A DNA stretch of 31,420 nucleotides from a virus, in the IMG/VR virus record IMGVR_UViG_3300025316_000050, positions 1 through 31,420 of that record; one strand, given 5' to 3'. Of the stretch, positions 22,201-29,714 are shown piece by piece. Position 1 is the stretch's first letter. Each line of letters opens with the position of its first letter. Below the pieces are notes generated by a model. It saw nothing but the letters and a program-made list of their open reading frames with translations, was not told the DNA's origin and searched no databases. Made by a program: the position numbers and the translations under genes.

Positions 22201-25200
22201 AACAGTTAGGTTAAACAAACAAGATATTAATAAAGCAAAGCGTGCGTCTTATAGTCTTTGGACTGCATTAAAAGGTACTTTAACGGCCGGGAATGTTGCC
22301 GATCTTGGTGACTCATATCGCATGTTGAAAGCCGGTAAAGGCAAGCAAGGTACTGATATATCAAGTCTTGTGCATTCGGGGGCCCTTGATCCATTTTTGC
22401 CCTTCAAGATGCGTACAGACTCAGACACATATGACGAGCTCGATGCTGTTGAAGAAATTAAAAGTAGATTGTCGGCAAAGAATTATTTGACCTATGAAGC
22501 GGAAATGGAAATCAAACAGCTCATGGGGTCAATTGAAGATGCTGAAGATCAAATCCGTGAATACTTAACACTGAAAGAAGTCAATGAACTCATCGACCAA
22601 GCAGCAGATGAACAAAGAGAGGCTGATCTCGACGCTCGAACACTTGAGTCCGAACGCGAGGAGGGAGCTATTGGAGCAGGCGAGAATGAATTGGCACTTA
22701 CAGGGCAAACACCTGAAGAAGTCCGGGCAGCAGAACGCGCCAAGAAAGACCGTCTAAAAGCCGATAAAGAAGCGGAGGCCAAGGCCAAAGCCGACGAAGG
22801 TGTTGAAGACTTTACATTGACTGGTAGTAACCGTCCTGCTGATATTGCAGCCGCTCAAGGTCAAGAGGGTCTGTTTGATCAACCAAAAGTTGAAGAGAAG
22901 CCTGCCGAGATGGAGGCCTTGAACGACAAAATACATGAGGTTGTTGAGCAAAAATCTCAAGAGTTTCAACCTGGTGACCATGCAAGCTTGGGCTCTGTTC
23001 CCGGAGTGGTGTTGGGGGTCGAAGGCGACTACGTTAAATTCAAGCCAGACAATGCCCCGAATCCCAAGGCATATCAACGAGTCCCCGCAAAAACATTGAC
23101 ATTTAATTTTAGGCCCGGCGCCGAACCCAAAGTTGCTGCATCCAAAGCGTCTGATCAACAGACCGGGACAGAAAAGGGCAAGTTAAACGCAGACATGGGC
23201 GGCCTTATTAAGCTTTTGGGCGCCAATATGTATGCGGCCAACATAGCAGACGTATCTGTAAAAGAATTGCTCCAAAACGCTTTTGATGCGTCCAAGGCTG
23301 CGGTCAAGTTGGGCTTGGTCAGCGTGGGCAAGATTGACATTGTTGTTAATGATAAAGAAAGAACGATCACGGTTACGGATAACGCTCGCGGTATGACGCC
23401 TAGCATCGTTAAAGATGCGTTCTTTACTGTAGCTGGATCCGATAAGTCTGACCTCGACCCCAAGGAACGTAGTGGTGGATTAGGCCTGGCCAAGATGGGA
23501 TTTATGCTTGGTTCTGAAAGGCTTAAACTTGATACCGTCAGGGATGGAATTAGGACTATCGTCGATACTGACTCGCAAGCAATTGCTGATAGTAAGTTTG
23601 ACATTAAGAAAACCAAAGCTCCGCAAATAGAGCACGGTACATCGGTAACGGTTAAGATTCCAGAGAAATATACCGACCCCAAAACTGGCGATCAAAAAGA
23701 TATTTGGTTTCCCTACAACAAGGATAGCATCGACACATTGAAGCAGCCACTTGTTGGTCCTGTCGAAGTAACTGTTGACTTTGACGGCAACAAAGAGACG
23801 TTGCCTATTGGGGTTAACTTTGATGACAAGAAAATGCCCAAGTTAACAACGGTGCATTTCTCATGGGGTGATGCCGATGTTTATTTTGGCGTTGATAGAA
23901 AAGAATCTACGGGGTACAGAAACAGACCCAGCCACAAGGTGCTGTCTAGTGGCGTTTATCAATTTAGACATGACTTTGCTTTAAATCAATCTGAGATTAT
24001 TCCTTACGATATTCTTGTCAACGTTAAGCCTGATGTAGATGCAAAGCATCCAGACTATCCGTTTGAGAATAGTCGCGAGCGTTTTAAGGGTCGTATTGAG
24101 GCGGATATTAAATCCCTTGGGCAGTACCTGCAACAAGTGGCAATGGGCAATGAGGCCAAGGACTTGCAAGAAAACTTCAAGGGTATTGTTTCAATGCCCC
24201 GTCTAGAGGTTGGGTCTGAGATTGCTGACGCATCCAAGAAACTTAAAAAAGCTTTTGACACCAGAAACGCCGGCAACGAAAAGAAATTTGAATTGCCTCC
24301 GGTTCCGCGGGAAATCTTTGTTAGCGATGGATTTGTTAAAACCAAAGCTGGCGAAGATTTGGTAAAGCCAACAGACAACAAAAAAGAATCAACTTTTACT
24401 TCTGAAAAAGAAGCGCCCAAGATGGCTGATTTCATGGTTAACATGAAACAAGACCCCAAGCTGCCTATCTTTCACAACAACACAAATGTTGACTATCTTG
24501 AAGTTGGCAGACCTTACGGTGACCCAGAAAAGTTTTTTGCGGAGATGGGCACGCTATTGGTTGAGATGAAAGAAGAGCTTGCTAACAGTGGTATTTACAA
24601 ATATGACATGCTCAAGCCAGAGAATCTCTTCTTCGGCGGTATTTCTATCGATAAAAAGTATGGTGGCGTTCATATCAAAGTCCCATACAAAGGCGTGTTT
24701 GTTAATCCGTTTTATGACTTTGGCGCAAAAACACTGGCCGGCGTTAGGGAGACAATTCTCAACACAATGATTCATGAGATTGCCCATACAGGCAGCATGT
24801 CTCACGGTGTTGAACACAACGGGCAGATGATTAAAGTTGCCAATCATCTTGCGGATGCGAGTATGATGGATTACTACCGAGATGCCATCATGGACATTTT
24901 GGTGAGAAATGAATCTGCATTTACTGCAATGAGGGAAGCATATGGAAAATCAACTACACAAAACACTTCAAAGTCTTTTGAAGATTACGACAAGTCCGCA
25001 GCCTCAAAAGCACCTGGAACAACTCAAGGCGTGGGTGTCAACCAATCTTCAACTGTACCAACAGGAGGGAAACAAAGAAGCTTATTCCCTCTATCAGGAG
25101 CTGGACAAACTGGTGGGCAAGGCCAAGTCAATCAAGGAGGTGGAGGCGCTCCTATAGGCCAACAAGGCAACATGTTCCCGCCCGGTCCTCCAAGCAAGAG

Positions 25201-27946
25201 GAACGTATTTGGCGGACCGGCTCCTAAAAACTCTTGGGAACTCGCGCCTGAGACCAAGCTTGGTCATTTGATAAACACGCTTGATTATAAAATTCATGAT
25301 AAGCATGTCGATACAAGACAAGTCCAGGCGGCTATCACAAAGAATGCCGGGCTGATTGACGACACATTTGATGCGTACATGAAGGAAGAGCTGTATCACA
25401 GTAGAACAGCCAATGAGATTAAAGATTTTCTCAAGAAAGATTTAAGTCCTATCATTGGAGACCTGATTAAAGACCGTCTCAATATTGACGATCTTGAGCA
25501 ATATTTACATAACCGACATGCCGAAGAGCGTAACGACGCCATTGCACAGATCAATCCCAGGTTTGCAGACGTCGATAATGAGCCCGGGTCCGGTATTGGC
25601 ACTAAAGCAGCCAGAGATTACTTTAAAAACCTTGATCCAACAAAAGCGGCTCAACTTGCAAAAATTGCCGCAAAGGTTGACGATATCATCAAGGGCACGC
25701 AAAAGATTTTGGTTGACCGCGGTCTTGAGACCCAGCAAACTATTGACAACTGGAATGGAGCCTACAAGCATTACATCCCACTTATGAGGGATCAGGAAGA
25801 GCTTGACTTCATGCATAACGGCGCCGGTCTTGGAAAAGGATTCCAAGTCAAGGGAAGCGCATCAAAGCGTGCTTATGGCTCTACGAAGTCCGTTGTAGAC
25901 ATCCTAGCCAACATCGCCATCCAACGTGAGAGCGCAGTCATCCGTTCCGAGAAAGCCCGCATCGGTCGTGCGCTCTACGGTTTAGCCTTAAAAAACCCAA
26001 ACCCAGACTTCTGGTTGCCCGTCAATCCTGATGCGGTCAAGAATAAAGCGGCTTTGTATCAAGAGCTTATTGCAATGGGCCTACCCATTTCTGTTGCACA
26101 AAACTTCATCCAAGAACCAAAGACCCCCAGTATTGATCCGCTGACAGGCCAAGTTCGGTACACCATCAATGCCGGCCTCAGAAGTAGCCCTAACGTCTTC
26201 CCTGTTCGAATTAATGGTAAAGACCGTTACATCTTCTTCAACACAAAGGATCCCAAAGCCATCAGAATGGCCCAGGCAATGTCAAACTTGGACGCCCAGA
26301 CCTTGGGTGGCCTGCTTGGTACGACGGCGCTTATAACGCGTTGGATCGCGTCTGTTAATACTCAATACAATCCTGTGTTTGGAGTTGTTAACTTTTATCG
26401 CGATACCCAGGGTGCGATGTTTAACATGACGAACACGCCTTTGGCTGGAATGCAAAAAGAGGTTTTAAGCCATGTGTTTCCTGCTATGTTTGCCATCATA
26501 CAAAATGAACGGGCAAGCAGAAACAATAAGACGGTAACAAACCCATACTCTGTTTTATATGATCGGTTCCGTAGAGCTGGCGGTACGACTGGGTTTAGAG
26601 AGGCATTTGCAAAAGGCAACTTCAGCGGCAAAGACACAACGATTATCGAAAGATTGTGGAAAGAAGAGACTCAGGGCGCCGCCATGAAAAAGGCGAGGTA
26701 TATCTTTGATGCGCTTTCAGACTACAACGAAGCAATGGAAAATGCGGTTCGCTTGTCCATCTTCAAGGTCGCGCTTGATCACAATCTAAGCGAAGAGCGC
26801 TCCGCTAGTCTTGGTAAAAACATCACCATCAACTTTAACCGCAAAGGTCAATCGACACCGCTGTTTCAAGCTTTATACGCATTCTTTAATCCTGCCGTAC
26901 AGGGCACGGTTCTTGTTGGTAAAACGCTTGCCGGGCCAGCAGGAAGAAAAATTGTTGCCGGCGGTCTTGCTATTGGTGTTCTTCAGGCTTTATGGATGGC
27001 CGCGGCTGGCTTTGACGCCGACGAACCACCAGACTACGTCAGAGACAAAAACTTCATCATTCCAATCGGAAATAAGAAGTATTTAACACTACCAATGCCT
27101 CCGGGATACAATGTAATTCCTGGCCTATCCCGAATTATTACCGAATATGTCCTCGGTCAAAACCATTTAATCAGTGGCGGTAAGCCCCTCACTGATGCGG
27201 CAGCTCAGATTTTGACTTTATTTGTAGATTCATTTAATCCATTGGGCGGTGGATCATTGTTACAAATGGTGTCCCCAACCGTCATCGATCCTATTGCGGC
27301 TACGGCTATGAATAAAGACGCATTTGGGCGTCCAATCTTTAAAGAAGATTTATCCACAAAACCAACACCTGGATTCATGAGAAGCCGGGAGAACGCAACA
27401 CAAGTTAGTCAATGGATTGCTGAGTTTTTAAACTACGTCAGCTCGCCTGCGGGCACGCATTACACAAAAGGCAAATGGAGTCCAACTGCGGATGAAATTG
27501 ACTACTACGCAGGTCAAGTTGGTGGAGGAGCCGCTCGAGAGGCCATTAAAGCCGCCGAGCTGGCCAAATCAGCCTTTACTAGTGAACCGGTACCCAGCTA
27601 CAGAATTCCGCTTGCAGGGCGGTTCTATGGGGATGCAAAGAGCCAATCAGCCATTCAAGACAAGTTTTACAACAACATCACGTTGATGAATAAATATGGT
27701 AATGAAATCACCAATATTCAAAAGTCTGGCCAGGATCCAAGTAAATACATGCGCGCACATCCAGAGGCGCAACTTTACAACGCGGCGTCCAATTTCAATA
27801 ACGCCATTAATGAAATGAATAAAAATAAAAAGAACATGCTGAAGAATAAACTTCCATTAAAAGATATTCGTGAGTATGAGGCTCAAAAATATCAAATAAT
27901 GAAAACTTTCAACGATCAGGTTGCTAGTGCCCAGAAACAGAGATAA
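19280..27946 (+). CDS. Giant polyvalent protein: GHKL ATPase + zincin peptidase + LPD38-like C-terminus
   Basis: The 2888-residue protein follows an AAGGA site. Domains in order: N-terminal PIARFELPDGRIGRFEVPDG module (1-35); Pro/Gln linker with two QQVE; Gly/Ala hydrophobic helices (about 204-245, 375-395); long Lys/Glu-rich linkers; GHKL/Hsp90-type ATPase (about 1295-1450) with N-box ELLQN (E1329, N1333), DNARGM (D1367, G1371) and GGLGLAK (1399-1405); a strand-rich region to about 1640; zincin domain with H1832-E-I-A-H1836 and H1842; a Gly/Gln linker (about 1890-1970); then a C-terminal region (about 1975-2888) with NPVFGVVNFYRDTQGAMFN and FNPAVQGTV, resembling LPD38. Polyvalent proteins of this kind are thought to be injected with the DNA and act on the host at once. 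ATPase and peptidase calls are strong, LPD38 moderate, role inferred. Confidence 0.8.
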   Translation: MPIARFELPDGRIGRFEVPDGTTPEQAMQLISSNLSSLIPKEEPAQQVEATAAPTAQQVEPQGNYSEMKPYEPSFMEGLMNLIPSNKAKSANEFAARRIAQEQGIPVSQVYTNAGGARPIFNPEGRPPIKAGVEAAQVVASEAPNIVPAVISTGLQAVRAGDIESPEDKGWLDKTISAMKPTRPDGQPDKNYESFQGIGESLGFSLASMVASATADAAATLATANPIIGTAAGMATSGALAYRAQKDDFLSRVRDKLNDQSVKIYGHPISQKEWDSARKEYNQAAVEYGAWEAIPEAVSNAVFLKAFAAPAKGASRLASIAEKVGSQVVEQATETATNLGQNAAELKAGLTNQEMSLADAFRQQFLQTIMIGGVMSGGATGLEAANKFYKEKVEPRVAPNSALAKAIKADIDAIAFSPENIRKEAVSRLDPNSYNQELIQQEPVRSPPAAMAPTAPPPTQQVEPRVEAAPSESQNTQAMLDELTGEAPAEKPKAEGPKTLDDHVNSFANTVYDFGIKTEKDLKEMDPSEAKNNIKEAILDEIKEHGKLSKDTRSALFELGIDQNQIDNFDNAIKPFVPAAPQNTPKLPPKVEQVASFPMGENTEYHVLKTPTGYTANMFDKDAGKYVPGSAKMFPTKTFGDEAQTKAVDYVKEQAEKAAKFNPVEKPQEVVTPPEKTKTFPSHLSPEFQAAYENHLKSADAANKAKSMAKVGTATQAQAQPFIDRAEKARADMYEALFKERDNLSPENKETIDLAQRAIDVGQRGFAEGMLSNIIKNRPPTPQDMDFRRTRTAELETQAKPKENVPIKETHNLDTLFENYPLDKKRLDNLSTFDDRTKESIAKTNEYLQKLADAINAKGFRVFEGHASMPQDVKNLKDAFTNLHAGANRVLLDTQHVAGKEARKSKKSHGEQNVEIQAAQKKLNKSHIEQNKDIEKARDLLGEIKRKEPKSAFKRDELQGTPAPLPEEISAAEETVRLNKQDINKAKRASYSLWTALKGTLTAGNVADLGDSYRMLKAGKGKQGTDISSLVHSGALDPFLPFKMRTDSDTYDELDAVEEIKSRLSAKNYLTYEAEMEIKQLMGSIEDAEDQIREYLTLKEVNELIDQAADEQREADLDARTLESEREEGAIGAGENELALTGQTPEEVRAAERAKKDRLKADKEAEAKAKADEGVEDFTLTGSNRPADIAAAQGQEGLFDQPKVEEKPAEMEALNDKIHEVVEQKSQEFQPGDHASLGSVPGVVLGVEGDYVKFKPDNAPNPKAYQRVPAKTLTFNFRPGAEPKVAASKASDQQTGTEKGKLNADMGGLIKLLGANMYAANIADVSVKELLQNAFDASKAAVKLGLVSVGKIDIVVNDKERTITVTDNARGMTPSIVKDAFFTVAGSDKSDLDPKERSGGLGLAKMGFMLGSERLKLDTVRDGIRTIVDTDSQAIADSKFDIKKTKAPQIEHGTSVTVKIPEKYTDPKTGDQKDIWFPYNKDSIDTLKQPLVGPVEVTVDFDGNKETLPIGVNFDDKKMPKLTTVHFSWGDADVYFGVDRKESTGYRNRPSHKVLSSGVYQFRHDFALNQSEIIPYDILVNVKPDVDAKHPDYPFENSRERFKGRIEADIKSLGQYLQQVAMGNEAKDLQENFKGIVSMPRLEVGSEIADASKKLKKAFDTRNAGNEKKFELPPVPREIFVSDGFVKTKAGEDLVKPTDNKKESTFTSEKEAPKMADFMVNMKQDPKLPIFHNNTNVDYLEVGRPYGDPEKFFAEMGTLLVEMKEELANSGIYKYDMLKPENLFFGGISIDKKYGGVHIKVPYKGVFVNPFYDFGAKTLAGVRETILNTMIHEIAHTGSMSHGVEHNGQMIKVANHLADASMMDYYRDAIMDILVRNESAFTAMREAYGKSTTQNTSKSFEDYDKSAASKAPGTTQGVGVNQSSTVPTGGKQRSLFPLSGAGQTGGQGQVNQGGGGAPIGQQGNMFPPGPPSKRNVFGGPAPKNSWELAPETKLGHLINTLDYKIHDKHVDTRQVQAAITKNAGLIDDTFDAYMKEELYHSRTANEIKDFLKKDLSPIIGDLIKDRLNIDDLEQYLHNRHAEERNDAIAQINPRFADVDNEPGSGIGTKAARDYFKNLDPTKAAQLAKIAAKVDDIIKGTQKILVDRGLETQQTIDNWNGAYKHYIPLMRDQEELDFMHNGAGLGKGFQVKGSASKRAYGSTKSVVDILANIAIQRESAVIRSEKARIGRALYGLALKNPNPDFWLPVNPDAVKNKAALYQELIAMGLPISVAQNFIQEPKTPSIDPLTGQVRYTINAGLRSSPNVFPVRINGKDRYIFFNTKDPKAIRMAQAMSNLDAQTLGGLLGTTALITRWIASVNTQYNPVFGVVNFYRDTQGAMFNMTNTPLAGMQKEVLSHVFPAMFAIIQNERASRNNKTVTNPYSVLYDRFRRAGGTTGFREAFAKGNFSGKDTTIIERLWKEETQGAAMKKARYIFDALSDYNEAMENAVRLSIFKVALDHNLSEERSASLGKNITINFNRKGQSTPLFQALYAFFNPAVQGTVLVGKTLAGPAGRKIVAGGLAIGVLQALWMAAAGFDADEPPDYVRDKNFIIPIGNKKYLTLPMPPGYNVIPGLSRIITEYVLGQNHLISGGKPLTDAAAQILTLFVDSFNPLGGGSLLQMVSPTVIDPIAATAMNKDAFGRPIFKEDLSTKPTPGFMRSRENATQVSQWIAEFLNYVSSPAGTHYTKGKWSPTADEIDYYAGQVGGGAAREAIKAAELAKSAFTSEPVPSYRIPLAGRFYGDAKSQSAIQDKFYNNITLMNKYGNEITNIQKSGQDPSKYMRAHPEAQLYNAASNFNNAINEMNKNKKNMLKNKLPLKDIREYEAQKYQIMKTFNDQVASAQKQR
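19413..19458 (-). repeat. Dispersed word, copies 8 and 9 (pair)
   Basis: Two CCCAACAAGTTGA copies at 19413-19425 and 19446-19458, 33 bases apart, both read as Q-Q-V-E in the N-terminal linker of the giant protein. Confidence 0.8.
20655..20667 (-). repeat. Dispersed word, copy 10
   Basis: CCCAACAAGTTGA read as Q-Q-V-E in a Pro/Ala-rich linker of the giant protein, near residue 460. Confidence 0.8.
24942..25157 (+). CDS. Candidate overprinted small gene in the linker of the giant protein
   Basis: In the +1 frame relative to the giant gene, an ATG at 24942 preceded by GAGGGAAG opens a 71-residue frame. Its product looks protein-like: MENQLHKTLQSLLKITTSP, KHLEQLKAWVSTNLQLYQQ, then EAYSLYQELDKLVGKAKSIK, with Leu-spaced amphipathic helices. 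In the giant frame the same stretch is a low-complexity Gly/Gln/Ser/Pro linker, which is the sort of place where a second gene can persist. It may equally be a chance frame. There are no neighbours in its frame and no homologue that I recognise. Confidence 0.3.
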   Translation: MENQLHKTLQSLLKITTSPQPQKHLEQLKAWVSTNLQLYQQEGNKEAYSLYQELDKLVGKAKSIKEVEALL

Positions 27947-28217
27947 ATCCCTGCTCAAACATTAAGCCAATAGTCTTGCGGTGGGCCTCCTCCCAGAGGT
28001 CTATCCGCTCTTGTTTGGACATGTCTTTGCCTTGGTCTAGTTCCATATGACACTTGTAGCAGAGTGACGCAACCCGATAGTCATGAGCTTTCAGGCCGCG
28101 ACCTTTGCCGTCTCTCAATTGATTGGAGTGAGCCGCCACAACGGTCCCGTCACTTGTGCCACAGTGCTGACAAGGCAACTCGCGACAGGCGTTTAATAGC
28201 GGTCTACTCCTGTACAT
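27924..28217 (-). CDS. YbcO/DUF1364-like HNH-type nuclease
   Basis: I start at the ATG at 28217, giving 97 residues, because similarity to the family begins there (RSRPLLNACRELPCQHCG). The longer in-frame extension to 28295 runs deep into the next gene. Two CxxC pairs, C16-x2-C19 and C53-x2-C56, with H30 (AAHSNQLRDGKGRGLKAHD) and H57, form the zinc-stabilised HNH-like fold of YbcO (DUF1364, from E. coli prophage DLP12). EERIDLW-type helices (KQERIDLWEEAHRKTIG) follow. Such nucleases occur in phage recombination modules, as here. Its stop lies inside the end of the giant plus-strand gene, a tail-to-tail overlap of 23 bases. Confidence 0.78.
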   Translation of the reverse strand: MYRSRPLLNACRELPCQHCGTSDGTVVAAHSNQLRDGKGRGLKAHDYRVASLCYKCHMELDQGKDMSKQERIDLWEEAHRKTIGLMFEQGFISVSGH

Positions 28218-28401
28218 TCTTTTTCCTTTTCTTGAGTGCCACAATCCCCTCTTGGGGGTCCAATTCCTCGAGTAACGCGTCAGCCAACACGACACAATCC
28301 TTTACAAGATCGTCAACTTGTTGACTAGAATGCACCCTGTCGGCCAGTCTGCTCAAGGCGAACATGGCCGCCAGTGCTCGAAAGTTTTCTCGGTCTTCCA
28401 T
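28204..28401 (-). CDS. Small helical early protein, function unknown
   Basis: The 65-residue product starts MEDRENFRALAAMFALSRLA and has a helical middle (DDLVKDCVVLADALLEEL) and a basic tail (ALKKRKKNVQE). It overlaps the nuclease gene by 14 bases and is coupled to the upstream gene by a one-base TAATG-type overlap at 28399-28403. An SSQQVDD segment is encoded by the most symmetric copy of the dispersed word (GTCAACTTGTTGAC at 28312-28325 on the plus strand). No known domain. The all-helical acidic-then-basic layout could suit a small protein or DNA adaptor. Confidence 0.65.
   Translation of the reverse strand: MEDRENFRALAAMFALSRLADRVHSSQQVDDLVKDCVVLADALLEELDPQEGIVALKKRKKNVQE
28312..28325 (+). 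repeat. Dispersed word, copy 11 (GTCAAC arms)
   Basis: GTCAACTTGTTGAC, with the same core and centre but GTC/GAC outer arms that preserve the inverted symmetry. It lies in a minus-strand gene, read there as Q-Q-V-D. Confidence 0.8.
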
Positions 28402-28607
28402 TAATGCATCTCCTTTTGGGCGTCTGCTAGAACGTCTTTGTACATGTTTTTGATGAGGTTCATAGCGTCGTCTTCAGGGATGTTGCAATGAATTGCAAGG
28501 CTACAAAATAGCCCTGCAAATGCCAAAAAAACTTCTACTGGGTTTTCTTCAATCTCATCGCTGAGTATGTGAGATACGCCAACAGCTATTCTTTGGGCAT
28601 CTTTCAT
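28401..28607 (-). CDS. Small helical early protein, function unknown
   Basis: The 68-residue protein reads MKDAQRIAVGVSHILSDEIE, then NPVEVFLAFAGLFCSLAIHC and an acidic helical end with PEDDAMNLIKNMYKD. The central segment is hydrophobic (about 24-42) but includes Cys and His and is flanked by Pro. It is more likely a buried helix than a clear membrane span. It is ATGA-coupled at 28604-28607 to the gene upstream and TAATG-coupled to the one downstream. No family recognised. It belongs to the minus-strand early cluster by position. Confidence 0.62.
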   Translation of the reverse strand: MKDAQRIAVGVSHILSDEIEENPVEVFLAFAGLFCSLAIHCNIPEDDAMNLIKNMYKDVLADAQKEMH

Positions 28608-28867
28608 TTTTGCAACTTCTTGATTCTTTTTTCGAGGATTTCTTTTAAGAAGTCCCCTCCCGCCATCTTGAGTTCCTTGTTGTTGGCAACCACTTTTGCG
28701 GCGTCCGTTAGACCTTTGTTGTACCCAGCCTTGAATTGATCACCGCCGTCCATGATCATGCAAATCGCATCCCTGACCAGACCAGAGGCTTTACGCTCTT
28801 TGGCCAGTTCTTTTATCTGCTCATAGTATTCCGGCGGTAAGTACACACTGTACGGGATTAGTCTCAT
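28604..28867 (-). CDS. Ribbon-helix-helix-like DNA-binding protein candidate
   Basis: I choose the ATG at 28867 (87 residues) over the one at 28879. It forms an ATGA overlap with the upstream stop and has a strong GGAGGA ribosome site about seven bases before it. The N-terminus MRLIPYSVYLPPEYYEQIKE has the strand-then-helix pattern of ribbon-helix-helix repressors (a short strand, PPEYYEQIKELAKE helix, then SGLVRDAICMIMD as second helix). A Lys-rich helical C-terminus follows. RHH dimers bind short inverted repeats and often autoregulate. This is a candidate reader of operators in this genome. The fold assignment is by pattern only. Confidence 0.6.
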   Translation of the reverse strand: MRLIPYSVYLPPEYYEQIKELAKERKASGLVRDAICMIMDGGDQFKAGYNKGLTDAAKVVANNKELKMAGGDFLKEILEKRIKKLQK

Positions 28868-29286
28868 TCTTTCCTCCAATGCTCAAAGCTCGAGCGCAGT
28901 TGGTTAAACAGAGCTCTTGCTTCAGTGTTGGTCTTGAGCTCCTTGCGGGACTCGATATCAAGGTATGAGCAAAGCCACTCTGCGCAGGCAAACTCATTCT
29001 TATCCATCAACCATTCTTTTTTGTTGAGCCAGTCCCAGAATTCCTTATCCCTGCAAAGCATACCGGCGATCTTCACCGCCATGTCTCCTGGGAACTCGTC
29101 TTCTCTGGATAGGGGCATTTCATCATCTCCGAGTCTGACCATGACCACAACATACCGTGACCCAACAAAATCCCGCATCAAGTCGTCGGGGATATCATCG
29201 GGATGCACGGCTAGTGTGAGTACATAACCATCCTTGGATTGTTTTAAGGCTGTTTTAATTGCCTCGAACTGGATTGGTTCTGTCAA
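28864..29286 (-). CDS. Conserved phage protein of the recombination module
   Basis: The 140-residue protein starts MTEPIQFEAIKTALKQSKDG, followed by YVLTLAVHPDDIPDDLMRDF and a strand YVVVMVRLGDDE. Its second half is helical with CRDKEFWDWLNKK, CAEWLCSYLDIESRKEL and a terminal NQLRSSFEHW. I recall this pattern (a beta-rich first half, then CR-[DE]-x2-F-W and SR-x-EL) in aquatic phage genes beside ERF and PD-(D/E)XK genes, where it is unnamed. It could be a single-strand DNA-binding or clamp-like accessory factor. It overlaps the coiled-coil gene by 32 bases. Confidence 0.68.
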   Translation of the reverse strand: MTEPIQFEAIKTALKQSKDGYVLTLAVHPDDIPDDLMRDFVGSRYVVVMVRLGDDEMPLSREDEFPGDMAVKIAGMLCRDKEFWDWLNKKEWLMDKNEFACAEWLCSYLDIESRKELKTNTEARALFNQLRSSFEHWRKE

Positions 29287-29497
29287 GTTTGTTCTCCAAA
29301 TAGTTGATTACCGCCCTTTGATCCAAGATTTTTATCTTTAAATCTTCTATTTCATCAAGTCTTGAGTCCAATAAATGCTTCAGATCGGTGATTTCCTCTT
29401 CCTGTCTGTGCATTGTCTCTCTGAGGTTCTTTGCAGTTCGGGGGCTAATTTCAATTGTCCCAGGGGTCACTGACTTGGGGTTGCTGCTTTTTCTCAT
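29255..29497 (-). CDS. Small coiled-coil protein
   Basis: The 80-residue protein has a polar N-terminus (about 1-25, SVTPGTIEISPRTAKNLRET). A charged helix follows with heptad-spaced Ile/Leu (EEEITDLKHLLDSRLDEIED, LKIKILDQRAVINYLENKL), a clear parallel coiled-coil pattern. It overlaps both flanking genes (32 bases downstream, 47 upstream), suggesting coupled expression with the SSB-like and conserved proteins. A dimeric or trimeric scaffold or spacer in the replication-recombination complex is plausible. No enzyme motif is present. Confidence 0.65.
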   Translation of the reverse strand: MRKSSNPKSVTPGTIEISPRTAKNLRETMHRQEEEITDLKHLLDSRLDEIEDLKIKILDQRAVINYLENKLDRTNPVRGN

Positions 29498-29714
29498 AAG
29501 TATTTACCTTTAATGAAACCATGTGATTGCCTTCTTTGTCCTTCTTCTTCCAACCGTCAAGTTTGATCTTGACCTCTTGATCGCCGGACTTTTCGATCAG
29601 GGACATCAATAAATCCTTATCGATATCAATGTACCCGTTGAAGTGCGGGGACTTTTCGTTGAACATCTTTTTAGCGGTAAACAACGTTCCGCTGTTTGGG
29701 TAATCTGCACTCAT
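29451..29714 (-). CDS. Small DUF736/SSB-like protein with acidic tip
   Basis: The 87-residue protein reads SGTLFTAKKMFNEKSPHFNG, a DIDKDLLMSL segment, then IKLDGWKKKDKEGNHMVSLK strands. This is the order of DUF736-like small phage proteins. The C-terminus QVSDPWDN is short, acidic and aromatic, like the acidic tips through which single-strand binding proteins recruit partners. It directly precedes, with an ATGA overlap, the ERF annealing-protein gene, so an SSB or annealing partner is a good guess. The family assignment is by pattern and recollection. An unrelated small beta protein is the alternative. Confidence 0.65.
   Translation of the reverse strand: MSADYPNSGTLFTAKKMFNEKSPHFNGYIDIDKDLLMSLIEKSGDQEVKIKLDGWKKKDKEGNHMVSLKVNTYEKKQQPQVSDPWDN

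Noticed and set aside
24130-24139. CAACAAGTGG and other near matches (2403 CCAACTTGCC, 14950 CCAACAAGCC, 23751 CACTTGTTG)
   Set aside because: One or more core bases differ. Near matches at this rate are expected by chance or by codon use, so only exact cores were counted.
27947-27990. Possible terminator between the converging gene blocks
   Set aside because: No stable stem followed by a T-run could be drawn by eye on either strand.
28217-28295. N-terminal extension of the YbcO-like nuclease to 28295
   Set aside because: The extra 26 residues look unlike the family and would overlap the upstream gene by over 90 bases. The internal ATG at 28217 fits the family start.
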